NCBI RefSeq assembly: GCF_003352045.1 | Contig: NZ_CP025815.1 | Span: forward strand, 2,666,001-2,730,000 | Reading direction: 5' to 3' | From: Sulfitobacter sp. JL08 | Lineage (GTDB): Bacteria > Pseudomonadota > Alphaproteobacteria > Rhodobacterales > Rhodobacteraceae | Length of the DNA stretch: 64,000 nt | Part shown: positions 36,502-48,086 of the stretch, piece after piece | Numbering within the stretch: position 1 is the stretch's first letter | How the letters are laid out: every line of letters begins with the position of its first letter | Made by a program: the position numbers and the translations under genes | The notes under the pieces: model-generated | The model's input: the letters and a program-made list of their open reading frames with translations, nothing else | What the model was told of the DNA's origin: nothing | Database searches by the model: none

Positions 36502-38627
36502 TAGTTTGCTCCCCCGCCCAGAGACATCCAAGTGACCAGAAGAACAATTCCGATCACCATCGCGAATGCGTAGGTAAAGATGTAACCCGACTGAAACCGG
36601 CCCGCGAGGCGGGTGAAGAACGGAACAATTCCCATCGCCACGCCATTCAGGCTGCCGTCAATCACATTGCCGTCGCCGCGTTTCCACAGGAACCGCCCAA
36701 TGGCTTTGGCCGGACCGACAAAGATCACGTCATAAAGTTCGTCAAAATACCATTTGTTCTTGAAGAACAGGTAGAGCGGGCGCTGGTTTTCGGCCAGACG
36801 CGCGGGCAGGCTTGGGTTCCAGATGTAAAACCACAACGCCATGATCAAACCGCCCAGCATCGCGACAAACGGGCTTACCTTGACCCATTTTGGCACATTA
36901 TGGGCATCATCCAGCACGGTGTTGTCCTTGCCAAAGTAAAGTGCGCCATCGCCCGGATTGCCGGCAAAAGCATAGTGATGTTCTTTGGCGTCGCCGTGGT
37001 CTGCACCTTCTGCCGTCGCCGCAGCCCCGCTATGGTCGGTGTCCGTATCGCTCGCAGCTTCGCCATGGGCGGCATCATCGCCATGCACGCCCGCTTCCTC
37101 GTAGGGGATGCCGTAGAACTTTGCCACTTCGTCGGTGTGGCCAAAAAAGCTTGAATGCCAGACCATGCCGGCCAGCACCGCACCAACACTCAGAACACCC
37201 AGCGGGATCAGCATGACCTTGGGCGATTCATGGGCATGCTCGTGCGTGTGCTTGTCGCCGCGCGGGGTGCCGAAAAACGTCAGGAACATCAGGCGCCAGC
37301 TGTAAAAACTTGTCATGGCAGCAGCCACGACCAGCAGCCAGAACCCATAGCCGGACCCGCCCGCATAGGCGCTTTCGATGATCGCGTCCTTGGACAGAAA
37401 CCCGGCAAAGCCGATATAGGTCAGCGGGATGCCGACGCCGGTAATCGCCAGCGTGCCGATCATCATCGCCCAGTAGGTGTAGGGTATCTTCTTACGCAAC
37501 CCGCCATAATTGGTCATGTCCTGTTCGTGGTGCATCGCGTGGATCACCGAACCGGCCCCAAGGAACAGCAGCGCCTTGAAAAACGCGTGCGTCAGCAGGT
37601 GGAACATCGCAGCCGAATACATGCCAACACCGGCGGCCACGAACATATAGCCCAGTTGCGAACAGGTCGAATAGGCGATGACGCGCTTGATATCGGTCTG
37701 GACCAGACCCACTGTCGCCGCGAAAAACGCTGTGGTGGCACCGATTACGGTAACAAACGCCATGGCGGCTGGTGCAAACTCCATCAGCGGCGACATCCGG
37801 CACACAAGGAAAACCCCCGCCGTCACCATGGTTGCCGCGTGGATCAGCGCCGACACCGGTGTCGGGCCTTCCATCGCGTCCGGCAACCAAGTGTGCAAAA
37901 ACAGCTGTGCAGATTTACCCATTGCCCCGATGAACAGAAGAACAGCAATCAGGTTGGCTGCATTCCATTCCCCCCACAAAAACGCCAGTTGCGTTTCTGC
38001 AAGTTCCGGCACAGCGGCAAATACATCGTCGAACCGGATGCTGTCTGTCAGGTAAAACAGCGCGAATATGCCCAATGCAAAACCGAAATCGCCGACCCGG
38101 TTGACGACAAACGCCTTGATCGCGGCGGCATTGGCGCTGGGTTTGCGATAGTAGAACCCGATCAGCAGGTACGAAGCAACGCCCACACCTTCCCAGCCAA
38201 AGAACATCTGCACGAGGTTGTCGGCTGTGACCAGCATCAGCATCGCAAAGGTAAAGAACGACAGATAGGCAAAGAAACGCGGTTTATAGGTTTCGCCTTC
38301 GCGCCATTGCGGATCATTGTCCATGTAGCCAAAGGAATAAAGGTGCACCAGTGCGGACACTGTGGTGATCACGATCAGCATGATCGCGGTCAGCCGGTCC
38401 ATCCGGATCGCCCAGTCGGTGCTAAGTGTTCCACTTTCGATCCAGCGCAGGATCTGGATCTGTTCGGTCACGCCGTCAAAGCCGAGGAACACAATCCAGC
38501 TGAGCAGCGCGGACAGGAACAGCAATCCGGTCGAGACCCAAAGGGCAGCCGTTTCACCGATGAACTTCCAGCCGAACCCGCAGATCAGGCTGCCCACCAG
38601 CGGGGCAAAGAGGATGATGGTTTCCAT
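36501..38627 (-). CDS. nuoL: NADH-quinone oxidoreductase subunit L
   Basis: Largest antiporter-like subunit, 708 residues, with the C-terminal lateral helix that links the pumping subunits. Conserved blocks: [38 protein letters not shown] and [14 protein letters not shown]. Residues about 470-555 hold two His-rich loops (THEHAHESP and a longer Asp/His/Ala-rich stretch with many HG, DH and HH pairs) that extend the protein beyond E. coli NuoL (613). nuoK ends 7 bases upstream. Confidence 0.96.
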   Translation of the reverse strand: METIILFAPLVGSLICGFGWKFIGETAALWVSTGLLFLSALLSWIVFLGFDGVTEQIQILRWIESGTLSTDWAIRMDRLTAIMLIVITTVSALVHLYSFGYMDNDPQWREGETYKPRFFAYLSFFTFAMLMLVTADNLVQMFFGWEGVGVASYLLIGFYYRKPSANAAAIKAFVVNRVGDFGFALGIFALFYLTDSIRFDDVFAAVPELAETQLAFLWGEWNAANLIAVLLFIGAMGKSAQLFLHTWLPDAMEGPTPVSALIHAATMVTAGVFLVCRMSPLMEFAPAAMAFVTVIGATTAFFAATVGLVQTDIKRVIAYSTCSQLGYMFVAAGVGMYSAAMFHLLTHAFFKALLFLGAGSVIHAMHHEQDMTNYGGLRKKIPYTYWAMMIGTLAITGVGIPLTYIGFAGFLSKDAIIESAYAGGSGYGFWLLVVAAAMTSFYSWRLMFLTFFGTPRGDKHTHEHAHESPKVMLIPLGVLSVGAVLAGMVWHSSFFGHTDEVAKFYGIPYEEAGVHGDDAAHGEAASDTDTDHSGAAATAEGADHGDAKEHHYAFAGNPGDGALYFGKDNTVLDDAHNVPKWVKVSPFVAMLGGLIMALWFYIWNPSLPARLAENQRPLYLFFKNKWYFDELYDVIFVGPAKAIGRFLWKRGDGNVIDGSLNGVAMGIVPFFTRLAGRFQSGYIFTYAFAMVIGIVLLVTWMSLGGGAN

Positions 38628-38634
38628 TGGTCTC

Positions 38635-38940
38635 TTAGCCCTTCATCACGTTGACATCTTCAACCGCGATTGTCCCACGGTTGCGGAAGAAACAGACCAG
38701 AATGGCCAGACCGATCGCTGCTTCTGCTGCGGCGACCGTCAGGACAAACAGGGTAAACACCTGCCCGACCAGATCACCCAGAAAGCTCGAGAATGCGACC
38801 AGATTGATATTCACGGCCAGCAGCATCAGTTCGATGCTCATCAGCAGGATGATCACGTTCTTGCGGTTCAGGAAAAGCCCGAAAATGCCGATCACAAACA
38901 GCGTCGCCGCCACAATCAGGTAATGTTCAAGTCCGATCAT
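38635..38940 (-). CDS. nuoK: NADH-quinone oxidoreductase subunit K
   Basis: A small membrane subunit of complex I, 101 residues with three helices (about 5-22, 28-48 and 60-82). The buried acidic residues of the family are present (Glu in [13 protein letters not shown] and in [12 protein letters not shown]). It is separated from nuoJ by 75 bases, the largest gap among the membrane-arm genes, in which I see nothing. Confidence 0.96.
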   Translation of the reverse strand: MIGLEHYLIVAATLFVIGIFGLFLNRKNVIILLMSIELMLLAVNINLVAFSSFLGDLVGQVFTLFVLTVAAAEAAIGLAILVCFFRNRGTIAVEDVNVMKG

Positions 38941-39015
38941 CGTTTCGTCCCACGTTCTTTTTTGTTGCCGAGGTTCTTGATGAACCCCGTTTCGTTTCCT
39001 GCGTGCAGAAAACGC

Positions 39016-39618
39016 TTATAGTCCCTGGCCCGGCTTTACGTCTTTCAGTTCCATTGCCTTGGCCGGATCACGCATCATCTGCGCAATCACATCCTGCCGT
39101 TTCACATCCACACGGTGGCGCAGCGTCAGCACGATCGCCCCGATCATCGCCACCAGCAGGATCAGCCCTGCCAGCTGGAACAGCAGAAAATACTGGTCAT
39201 AAAGGATCATCCCCAGCGCTTCGGTATTGTGCCGGTCCACCGGGGCCACCTGCGCGCGCATGCTGTCTGCCGCTGCGCTGGTTTCCCAGACACCAAAAGC
39301 GATGCCGAACTGCATCAACAGGATCACACCGATCAGCAGGGCCAGCGGCATATAGCGCGCCATTTCGGCCTTCAACTCGGCAAAATCGATATCCAGCATC
39401 ATCACGACAAACAGGAACAGCACCGCAACCGCGCCGACATAGACAATGATCAGCAGCATCGCGACAAATTCGGCCCCCAGCAGCACGAACAATCCGGCCG
39501 ATGACAGAAACGCAAGGATCAGCCACAGCACCGAATGCACCGGATTGCGGCTGATGACAGTGAACAATCCGCCCGCGATCACGCAGATCGCAAACAGGTA
39601 AAAGGCAAACACGGTCAT
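39016..39618 (-). CDS. nuoJ: NADH-quinone oxidoreductase subunit J
   Basis: Complex I membrane subunit, 200 residues with five helices. It has the typical [24 protein letters not shown] and [19 protein letters not shown] (with the pi-bulge region). The soluble C-terminal tail (about 165-200) includes [11 protein letters not shown]. The start overlaps the upstream CMD-like gene by 4 bases (ATGA). Confidence 0.96.
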   Translation of the reverse strand: MTVFAFYLFAICVIAGGLFTVISRNPVHSVLWLILAFLSSAGLFVLLGAEFVAMLLIIVYVGAVAVLFLFVVMMLDIDFAELKAEMARYMPLALLIGVILLMQFGIAFGVWETSAAADSMRAQVAPVDRHNTEALGMILYDQYFLLFQLAGLILLVAMIGAIVLTLRHRVDVKRQDVIAQMMRDPAKAMELKDVKPGQGL

Positions 39619-40016
39619 TTCTTGTCGTCCTCTTTCATCACGTCCTGCGCCAGTTCCAGTGCGCGGTTCATCGCAGGCAAGCCCGCGAACATCGACATCT
39701 GGCCGATGGTTTCCACGATTTCCTGTTTCTTGGCCCCCGCCTCAAGCGCGTGGCGCACAGTCTGGCGCACGGCAACATCGGCCTGTGCGCCCTGCATGGT
39801 CAGGCCCGCCAGCGTCAGCAGCAGGCGGGTTTTCGCATCCAGCCCGTCTTCGTTCACCGCGTTGCCGAACATCATTTCCATCATTTCCTTGGGCATCGTC
39901 GGCCACAGGCTTTCGAAACCTTTGGGCGAAAACGATTCCAGCGCAGGGTTCAGCGCTTTCGCCATCTCCTGCGCCTGCTTCATCATCGCTTCGAACGGGT
40001 TTGTTGCATCAGTCAT
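39615..40016 (-). CDS. Carboxymuconolactone decarboxylase-like protein inside the nuo operon
   Basis: A 133-residue helical protein. The region [43 protein letters not shown] matches the CMD/AhpD fold, including the closing [12 protein letters not shown]. The redox motif CxxC or the Cys-x3-His usual in AhpD is absent, so peroxidase activity is unlikely. Its N terminus is rich in Met. It overlaps nuoI and nuoJ by 4 bases on each side, so it is certainly part of the operon. Role in complex I unknown. Confidence 0.8.
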   Translation of the reverse strand: MTDATNPFEAMMKQAQEMAKALNPALESFSPKGFESLWPTMPKEMMEMMFGNAVNEDGLDAKTRLLLTLAGLTMQGAQADVAVRQTVRHALEAGAKKQEIVETIGQMSMFAGLPAMNRALELAQDVMKEDDKK

Positions 40017-40507
40017 CGGTAGGGCGCATCCATTTCCAGATTGCGGGCAATCTCTGCCTCCCAGCGGTCGCCGTTTTCCAGCAACTTGTCCTTGTCATAG
40101 AACAGCTCTTCACGGGTCTCGGTGGCAAACTCGAAATTCGGACCTTCCACAATGGCATCGACCGGGCAGGCCTCCTGGCAAAAACCGCAATAGATGCATT
40201 TGGTCATGTCGATATCATAGCGCGTGGTGCGCCGGCTGCCGTCTTCGCGCGGTTCGGCATCGATTGTGATGGCCTGCGCGGGGCAGATCGCTTCGCACAG
40301 CTTGCACGCAATACAGCGCTCTTCTCCGTTGGGATACCGGCGCAGCGCGTGTTCGCCGCGGAAACGGGCCGACAATGGCCCTTTTTCATGCGGATAGTTC
40401 AGTGTCGCCTTGGGGCGGAAAAAGTATTTCAAACCCAGTTTGAACCCGACAAAGAAATCCTGAAGCAGGAAGTATTTCGCGGCACGTGTATAATCGATCT
40501 GTGTCAC
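40013..40507 (-). CDS. nuoI: NADH-quinone oxidoreductase subunit I
   Basis: Peripheral-arm subunit of 164 residues that carries two [4Fe-4S] clusters (N6a and N6b) in two ferredoxin motifs: [12 protein letters not shown] and [12 protein letters not shown]. These pass electrons towards cluster N2 in NuoB. An N-terminal amphipathic part binds the membrane arm. It overlaps the CMD-like gene by 4 bases, and the 65-residue gene ends 1 base before its start. Confidence 0.97.
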   Translation of the reverse strand: MTQIDYTRAAKYFLLQDFFVGFKLGLKYFFRPKATLNYPHEKGPLSARFRGEHALRRYPNGEERCIACKLCEAICPAQAITIDAEPREDGSRRTTRYDIDMTKCIYCGFCQEACPVDAIVEGPNFEFATETREELFYDKDKLLENGDRWEAEIARNLEMDAPYR

Positions 40508-40508
40508 A

Positions 40509-40706
40509 TCAATCTCCTTGGTCGGCAGAATTGGTTTGCATATAGGCCCATGCCCCTATGGCTTTTTGCACATTCATCAGCGCCGCAGGCGTCAACCCAT
40601 CCTGCGAAGCCGATTTCTCAAAGACATCGAACTGCACCAGCAGGAATTCCGCCAGCGCACTCAATTCTTCTGCGTCCGCCGATTTGATATGGTCCGCAAG
40701 CTGCAT
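40509..40706 (-). CDS. Small protein of unknown function between nuoH and nuoI
   Basis: A 65-residue acidic, helical protein with no membrane segment or signal peptide ([18 protein letters not shown] at the N terminus). I do not recognise a family. The start ATG at 40706 lies 2 bases after the nuoH stop, with AGGA in the nuoH end as ribosome site. A longer start (40751) lies inside nuoH and is rejected. Position suggests a cytoplasmic accessory or assembly factor of complex I. Confidence 0.7.
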   Translation of the reverse strand: MQLADHIKSADAEELSALAEFLLVQFDVFEKSASQDGLTPAALMNVQKAIGAWAYMQTNSADQGD

Positions 40707-40708
40707 TC

Positions 40709-41749
40709 CTAGCCCCCGACCGCATAACGCGCAAACACGCCGCCAAACCATTCGAATTTCGCGGCAAACGCCACAAACACAACCCAGAACAGCGAGAACG
40801 GCAGGAACACTTTCCAGCCCAGGCGCATCAACTGGTCATAGCGGTAGCGTGGCGTGATCGCCTTGACCATCGAGAAGAAGAAGAACACGACGCCCATTTT
40901 CAGGATCATCCAGAAAATGCCGTCCTGCAGTCCCGGGATCGGCGACAGCCAACCGCCAAGGAACAGCAGCGACACCAGCGCGCACATCAGAACCACGGCC
41001 ACCAGTTCACCGATCATGAACAACAGGAACGGCGTGGACGAATATTCAACCTGATACCCGGCCACCAGTTCGCTTTCCGCCTCGGGCAGGTCGAAAGGCG
41101 GGCGGTTGGTTTCAGCCAGCGCCGAGATGAAGAACAGGATCAGCATCGGGAAATGTGGCAGCCAATACCAGCTGAGAAAGCCGTAACCGCCATCCTGCGC
41201 TGCCACGATATCACCGAAATTCATGCTGCCGGTCGAAATGATCACACCGATGATAATCAGACCGATGCTGACCTCGTATGAAATCATCTGCGCCGCTGAA
41301 CGAAGCGACCCGAGGAACGGATATTTCGAGTTTGACGCCCACCCGCCCATGATCACGCCGTAAACCTCAAGCGAGGACACCGCGAAAACGTAAAGAATGG
41401 CGACATTGATGTCCGACAGGACCCAGCCATCGTTGAACGGGATCACCGCCCACGCGATCAGCGCCATAACCAGTGACACCATCGGGGCCAGCAGGAACAC
41501 GGCCTTGTCGGACCCTGCGGGGAACACGACCTCTTTCACGATGTATTTCAGGAAATCGGCAAAGCTTTGCAGCAGGCCGAACACACCAACCACGTTGGGC
41601 CCGCGCCGCATTTGAACGGCAGCCCAGATCTTGCGGTCGGCATACATCAAGAAGGCCAGTGCCAGAAGCAGCGGAATCACCAGAAGAAAGATTTGCCCAA
41701 CGATCAGCAGTCCAATGCCGGTATAGGTCGTGGTAAAGAAATCAGCCAT
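40709..41749 (-). CDS. nuoH: NADH-quinone oxidoreductase subunit H
   Basis: Membrane subunit that forms the quinone channel with NuoB and NuoD, 346 residues, eight helices. It shows [36 protein letters not shown], and [26 protein letters not shown], the conserved acidic loop of the quinone site. [10 protein letters not shown] is near the C terminus. Upstream is the 135-residue lipoprotein gene, 6 bases away. Confidence 0.97.
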   Translation of the reverse strand: MADFFTTTYTGIGLLIVGQIFLLVIPLLLALAFLMYADRKIWAAVQMRRGPNVVGVFGLLQSFADFLKYIVKEVVFPAGSDKAVFLLAPMVSLVMALIAWAVIPFNDGWVLSDINVAILYVFAVSSLEVYGVIMGGWASNSKYPFLGSLRSAAQMISYEVSIGLIIIGVIISTGSMNFGDIVAAQDGGYGFLSWYWLPHFPMLILFFISALAETNRPPFDLPEAESELVAGYQVEYSSTPFLLFMIGELVAVVLMCALVSLLFLGGWLSPIPGLQDGIFWMILKMGVVFFFFSMVKAITPRYRYDQLMRLGWKVFLPFSLFWVVFVAFAAKFEWFGGVFARYAVGG

Positions 41750-41755
41750 ATGTCC

Positions 41756-42162
41756 TCACACCGTGGGTATTCCGTTTTCTGCACAATGGGCCGTCACAAC
41801 TTCGGCGTCGAGTGTCCGGCTTCCGTCGGGCAGTGATGGCGAGATTGTGTAAACAGCATCTGCGACCCACACGCCACCCTCCTCTTGCACATTTGTGCGC
41901 AAATGACGCGCAAATCCGTATCCCCGGATCAGCGTATACTGCGCGGCAGCGCATTCCGCGTATTCTGCCACATCTTCGGCAGTGCGTGCCCCTGTCATGG
42001 CAACCTGAAAATTAACCAGATCATCCTGCAACAATTGCGTCGTCACGCCCTGATAGTCGGGGGCGAACACTGCGGTTTCATCCACCACGCGTTGCGGCTC
42101 GCAACCGGATACCGCGCCTGCGATCAGCATCAGCAAAGGGCATATGATCCACCCGTTCCGCA

Positions 42163-42163
<1 letters not shown>
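41756..42163 (-). CDS. Small lipoprotein of unknown function between nuoG and nuoH
   Basis: A 135-residue lipoprotein: signal peptide and lipobox AVSGC (lipid Cys C21). The mature protein contains DLVNFQV followed by a helix with EYAECAAAQYT and a second Cys near the C terminus (VTAHCAENG). The same plan is seen in the 108-residue lipoprotein at 44883-45209. The ATG shares one base with the nuoG stop (TAATG), so the gene is translationally coupled. No known family is recognised. Confidence 0.72.
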
Positions 42164-44178
<2,015 letters not shown>

Positions 44179-44332
44179 TTACAGCTTCCTGTGAACTGCC
44201 GGATGGCGGGCACTGTCCAAGCCCCCCGGCACGCGGTGTATTTCGGACCGGCCGTCAGGCCAGATGTTTTGGCGCAACGGATCGCACCGTTTCGGCGGGC
44301 AAAGCCCGGCAGGGATATGAAAGCCAAAGCAC

Positions 44333-44734
44333 TCACCTGGATCGCAACAGCACGCCGATGGGGCTGCCTTTCTCGATTTCGGCAAGGCCTAGCGGGCATA
44401 GCGTTTCGGGTTTGGCCGGATCGGCACCGTTGGAGCGTGCATAGGCTTCACCCCGCGCGCGCATCCGTTCTTTTTCCGCATCCGACTTTCGGTATTCCCT
44501 GATTTCCTCATAGGTGTAGCCCAGAGATTCCGCATGCGAATTCAGCGACATCAGAAAATTGTAAGCCTTGAGCAAACGCGGCTTGATGTCAGGGCATGTT
44601 TCCTGAATTTCATTGGCCAGAACCAAGGCCAGAATACCGTCATCCACCACCGCAACATCGCGCAAGGGCGGCTTGGCCGCCGCAACGCCGGTTGCCAGAA
44701 CACCTGCCGCTAAAACACCCAGTATCATACGCAT
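44333..44734 (-). CDS. DUF5333 family secreted protein (paralogue 1)
   Basis: A 133-residue protein with a cleavable signal peptide (about 1-19, cut near AAAKP). The mature part has VDDGILALVLANEIQETCPDIKPRL and ends LCPLGLAEIEKGSPIGVLL. The family is restricted, to my knowledge, to Rhodobacterales nuo operons. Two conserved Cys probably form a periplasmic disulphide. It resembles the proteins at 45717-46142 and 46139-46537. A good ribosome site (AAGGAG) precedes the ATG at 44734. Confidence 0.82.
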   Translation of the reverse strand: MRMILGVLAAGVLATGVAAAKPPLRDVAVVDDGILALVLANEIQETCPDIKPRLLKAYNFLMSLNSHAESLGYTYEEIREYRKSDAEKERMRARGEAYARSNGADPAKPETLCPLGLAEIEKGSPIGVLLRSR

Positions 44735-44882
44735 AACATCTCTCCTTTTGCGTGAACGCCGGCGCGCACTGCGCCGCCTGTCCAACCGCAAATGGGGATT
44801 GCCCCGCGTGATATGCAATAACACGCGCCAAACCGCGCCTTTTGGGCGGATCGTTGCGCGTGGTTATGCCGGGGCGGCAGCA

Positions 44883-45209
44883 TCATCCGTCACATTCCCC
44901 GCGCAGATACAGCGAATTCTTTTCAATTGGCAGTGTCGCATCTTCGGCATCGGGCCCGACGGCCCAGATGATATCGGACGTGCCGTAATTCTTGATGCAA
45001 TATTTGGTGGCCTCGTACCGTCCCGCCTCTTTCGCGCCGGTCAGGGATTGCGATACCGGCGACACCGACACCTGAAACTGTGACAGATCGCCATCGACCT
45101 TTTTGGCTTTGGAATTGTAGAACTGTCCATCGAACGCCACCCGTTCCGAGCGTTTTTCGCATCCCGCGATCAGGGCCGCAGCCAGTACCAGTAATAATCC
45201 TGCACGCAT
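44883..45209 (-). CDS. Small lipoprotein of unknown function
   Basis: A 108-residue lipoprotein with lipobox ALIAGC (C17). The mature part has DLSQFQVSVSP, then YEATKYCIKNYG, and a Cys at the last turn (RGECDG). It shares the DL-x2-FQV block and the two-Cys plan with the lipoprotein at 41756-42163. ATG 45209 is 4 bases after the DUF3291 gene. No family recognised. Confidence 0.72.
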   Translation of the reverse strand: MRAGLLLVLAAALIAGCEKRSERVAFDGQFYNSKAKKVDGDLSQFQVSVSPVSQSLTGAKEAGRYEATKYCIKNYGTSDIIWAVGPDAEDATLPIEKNSLYLRGECDG

Positions 45210-45213
45210 TCGA

Positions 45214-45717
45214 CTACTCCGCCGCAACAGGGCTGCACCCGTGGGTGCGCCATGCCGTGGCCTGTTCCAGATAGGACCATCCGAACGCCGCATCGCTATC
45301 GCCATGCGTGCGCAAATGATCCAGTTTTTCCAAGGCTTCTTCCAGCGTCGGGCAGTGCCCGGCGGGCACCCACCACATCACGAAATGCATCTTTCCCAGC
45401 ACCTCGAACCATTCGGCGCGCCGTTCGTAGAACTGCTTGTGCACCGTACCCCAGACAAATGTTTCAAGGTTTTCAACGCTTTCCCAAACCGTCAGATTGC
45501 TGACATATTGCGGATCGTTACCAATGGCATGTTCGGTGTTGCCCGTACCCGGTACGCCCGAACCTTCCATCATCCAGACAAAACCGGGCATCCGTTTGCC
45601 CAAGCCGTTGATGCGGTCAAGGTTGGCCATGAATTCTGCCACACGCGGATCATCAACCGGCGCCAGCAGACGGCCCACATTCAGTTCGGCCAGATGATAT
45701 GTCTGTTCAGTCGCCAT
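45214..45717 (-). CDS. DUF3291 domain protein
   Basis: A 167-residue cytoplasmic protein of the dimeric alpha-beta barrel superfamily (DUF3291). Blocks: YHLAELNVGRLLAPVDDPRVAEF, GFVWMMEGSG, NLTVWESVENLETFVWGTVHKQFYERRAEWFE and VMWWVPAGH. Family members look like small monooxygenase-like or ligand-binding proteins, activity not established. The start ATG shares one base with the upstream gene's stop (TGATG). It is the only clearly non-secreted protein in the F-G insert. Confidence 0.83.
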   Translation of the reverse strand: MATEQTYHLAELNVGRLLAPVDDPRVAEFMANLDRINGLGKRMPGFVWMMEGSGVPGTGNTEHAIGNDPQYVSNLTVWESVENLETFVWGTVHKQFYERRAEWFEVLGKMHFVMWWVPAGHCPTLEEALEKLDHLRTHGDSDAAFGWSYLEQATAWRTHGCSPVAAE

Positions 45718-46142
45718 CAGTTTACCGGCACCAGAAGCGATGCAAGCGCGGTATTTGCGGCGCTTTCCTGATCTGCGGCTTCGCACAGATTATCCTGCCC
45801 GACCGTCACATCATGTCTTGCCTGAAACTCGCGCCGGATCACATCGGTCATTACTTCCAGCCCACCGCTTTGCGACAGGGCCGCGACAGATCCGCGCCCT
45901 TCGGCGTTGCGCTTTTCGTTCACCTGAAAATCCTGCGCCTGATCATAGCTGTAGCGCGGGCAGGCCTGCGCCACCTGTCGGGCCAGTCGTGTGGTCCCGA
46001 CATAATCGGGCACCGGCAGCATATACAGTTTTTGCACGGCCGGATCTGAAAAGGCCCGCGCCGGTTTGGGTGATGCATCACATCCCGCAAGCCCCGCGCA
46101 CAAAGCCACGGCCCCGATCAGCCGAACGGTCATCGCTGTCAT
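45717..46142 (-). CDS. Two-Cys lipoprotein, DUF5333-like (paralogue 2)
   Basis: A 141-residue lipoprotein with lipobox GLAGC (C21). LARQVAQACPRY and the ending LCEAADQESAANTALASLL align without gaps to the corresponding parts of DUF5333 at 44333-44734. The start overlaps the next gene upstream by 4 bases (ATGA). The stop overlaps DUF3291 (TGATG). A second ATG 9 bases in is also possible. Confidence 0.72.
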   Translation of the reverse strand: MTAMTVRLIGAVALCAGLAGCDASPKPARAFSDPAVQKLYMLPVPDYVGTTRLARQVAQACPRYSYDQAQDFQVNEKRNAEGRGSVAALSQSGGLEVMTDVIRREFQARHDVTVGQDNLCEAADQESAANTALASLLVPVN

Positions 46143-46537
46143 TGCGCTACCTCCATAAGATAGGTGCCGATCTGGCTGCCTTCGGCCATTTCAACGCGTG
46201 CAGCGGAACAAACATCCCTTTGCGCTGCACCTTCCTGCAAATTGTGCTTGTCCAGAAACGCCACCTGCATCGCGGCGATCTGCGCGGAAGGGTCTGTCAT
46301 GCCCAACGTATCGGTCGCGGTATCAAACCCGTCCGCTTTCAGCCGGTCCATGACCGCACCGGAATCAGCACTGACCACGGGCAGGTTGATGCTGATATCG
46401 GCACAGGCCAGCGCCAGTTGTTTGGCCGTTGTCGTCGCCATGACGGCGTCGATAAAATAATCGGGGGCCGGACGGTCAGCCGCCTGCACCTGCACGGCCG
46501 AGCCAAGCGTGACACATATGATCGCCGTGCGGATCAC
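46139..46537 (-). CDS. Two-Cys secreted protein, DUF5333-like (paralogue 3)
   Basis: A 132-residue protein with a signal peptide ([18 protein letters not shown]) and no lipobox. [12 protein letters not shown] and the closing [19 protein letters not shown] repeat the DUF5333 pattern. The start is a GTG at 46537, which overlaps the nuoF stop by 4 bases (GTGA); the longer frame to 46786 is inside nuoF. It is the first of five inserted genes between nuoF and nuoG. Confidence 0.75.
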   Translation of the reverse strand: MIRTAIICVTLGSAVQVQAADRPAPDYFIDAVMATTTAKQLALACADISINLPVVSADSGAVMDRLKADGFDTATDTLGMTDPSAQIAAMQVAFLDKHNLQEGAAQRDVCSAARVEMAEGSQIGTYLMEVAQ

Positions 46538-47829
46538 TCTGCCGCCACCGCAGACACGCGTCCGGTGCGTTTGTGTTTGATACGGTCTTCGATTTCGTCG
46601 CGGAAATGCCGGATCAGGCCCTGAATGGGCCACGCCGCCGCATCCCCCAGCGCACAGATCGTGTGGCCTTCGACCTGCTTGGTCACGTCCAGCAGCATAT
46701 CGATCTCTTCGGGTTCCGCATCGCCTGTCACCAGGCGGTCCATGACCCGCATCATCCAGCCGGTGCCTTCGCGGCACGGCGTGCACTGGCCACAGCTTTC
46801 ATGCTTGTAAAACTTGCTAAGCCGCCAGATCGCCTTGATCACATCGGTATCCTGATCCATCACGATCACCGCCGCGGTCCCCAGACCCGAGCGTTGCTCG
46901 CGCAGCCAGTCGAAATCCATGATGGCGTCTTTCATCACGTCACGCGGCAGCAGCGGCACGGACGATCCACCCGGAATAACCGCCTTGAGGTTTTTCCAAC
47001 CGCCACGAATGCCGCCGCAGTGGCGGTCGATCAGTTCTTCAAACCCGATCGACATCGCCTCTTCGACGACACAGGGGTTTTTCACATGGCCGGAAATGGC
47101 AAAAAGCTTGGTACCCGCATTGTTGGGCCGCCCGAACGACGAAAACCAATCGGCACCGCGGCGCAGGATCGTGGGCACCACTGCAATGCTTTCCACATTG
47201 TTCACGGTGGTCGGACAGCCATAAAGCCCCGCGCCCGCCGGGAACGGCGGTTTCATCCGTGGCATGCCTTTTTTGCCCTCAAGGCTTTCCAGCAGCGCGG
47301 TTTCTTCGCCGCAGATATAGGCCCCTGCCCCGTGATGCAGGTAGATATCGAAATCAAAACCTGATTTGCAGGCGTTCTTGCCCACCAGTCCGGCATCATA
47401 GGCTTCGTCAATCGCGGCCTGAAGCGCCTCTTTCTCGCGGATGTATTCGCCGCGGATGTAGATGTAGCACGCATGCGCCTGCATCGCGAAAGACGCGATC
47501 AGACAGCCTTCGATCAGGGTGTGCGGATCATGGCGCATGATCTCGCGGTCCTTGCAGGTTCCGGGTTCGGATTCATCCGCATTCACCACCAGATAACTGG
47601 GGCGACCATCGCTTTCCTTAGGCATGAACGACCATTTCAGACCGGTGGGAAACCCCGCACCGCCACGCCCGCGCAGGCCGCTGTCTTTCATCGTCTGGAT
47701 AATCCACTCGCGCCCCTGTTTGATCAGGTTCGCCGTGCCATCCCAATGGCCCCGTGCCTGCGCGCCTTTCAGCGTGCGGTCATGCATCCCGTAAAGGTTG
47801 GTAAAGATGCGGTCCTGGTCTTTTAACAT
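46534..47829 (-). CDS. nuoF: NADH-quinone oxidoreductase subunit F
   Basis: NADH-binding, FMN- and [4Fe-4S]-containing subunit, 431 residues. The FMN/NADH loop [16 protein letters not shown] is near residues 53-68; [16 protein letters not shown] follows. The N3 cluster ligands are [10 protein letters not shown] and the Cys in [13 protein letters not shown]. It is conserved with E. coli NuoF. DUF5337 ends 5 bases upstream. Confidence 0.97.
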   Translation of the reverse strand: MLKDQDRIFTNLYGMHDRTLKGAQARGHWDGTANLIKQGREWIIQTMKDSGLRGRGGAGFPTGLKWSFMPKESDGRPSYLVVNADESEPGTCKDREIMRHDPHTLIEGCLIASFAMQAHACYIYIRGEYIREKEALQAAIDEAYDAGLVGKNACKSGFDFDIYLHHGAGAYICGEETALLESLEGKKGMPRMKPPFPAGAGLYGCPTTVNNVESIAVVPTILRRGADWFSSFGRPNNAGTKLFAISGHVKNPCVVEEAMSIGFEELIDRHCGGIRGGWKNLKAVIPGGSSVPLLPRDVMKDAIMDFDWLREQRSGLGTAAVIVMDQDTDVIKAIWRLSKFYKHESCGQCTPCREGTGWMMRVMDRLVTGDAEPEEIDMLLDVTKQVEGHTICALGDAAAWPIQGLIRHFRDEIEDRIKHKRTGRVSAVAAE

Positions 47830-47834
47830 GTGGA

Positions 47835-48071
47835 CTACCCTTGGTTGTCACGGCGCGCGCGGCGCATTTGGTAAATATTGAACATCGCCCAGACAAAGGC
47901 GGCGAGCGATCCGAAATAGAACAGCATCTCGTAGCGGATGGGCAAACCCAATGCCTGCACCAGCCATGGCGCGAGCAGTGCGGCAATGCCACCCGCAGCT
48001 ATCACCAACGCAACAATTCGCCCGCGCCGAGCGATTGCTGCATCCGTGGCCATGTCTTGATCGGACCTCAC
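47835..48071 (-). CDS. DUF5337 family small membrane protein
   Basis: A 78-residue membrane protein with two helices ([21 protein letters not shown] and [19 protein letters not shown]) and a basic C-terminal tail (RRARRDN). The family occurs in nuo operons of Rhodobacterales; function is unknown. The GTG at 48071 has an AGGAG site 9 bases upstream, so it is preferred over the in-frame ATG at 48053. It lies between the helix-hairpin-helix gene and nuoF. Confidence 0.78.
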   Translation of the reverse strand: MRSDQDMATDAAIARRGRIVALVIAAGGIAALLAPWLVQALGLPIRYEMLFYFGSLAAFVWAMFNIYQMRRARRDNQG

Positions 48072-48086
48072 GCTGTATTGCTCCTA

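Noticed and set aside
37155-38654. A 499-codon plus-strand frame opposite nuoL
   Set aside because: It is antisense to nuoL, rich in His/Arg/Gln as expected for a shadow frame, and lacks a ribosome site or domain.
44296-44308. CGGGC-AAA-GCCCG hairpin between the DUF5333 gene and nuoG as an operon-internal terminator
   Set aside because: The 5-bp stem is short and there is no T tract, so I do not call it a terminator.
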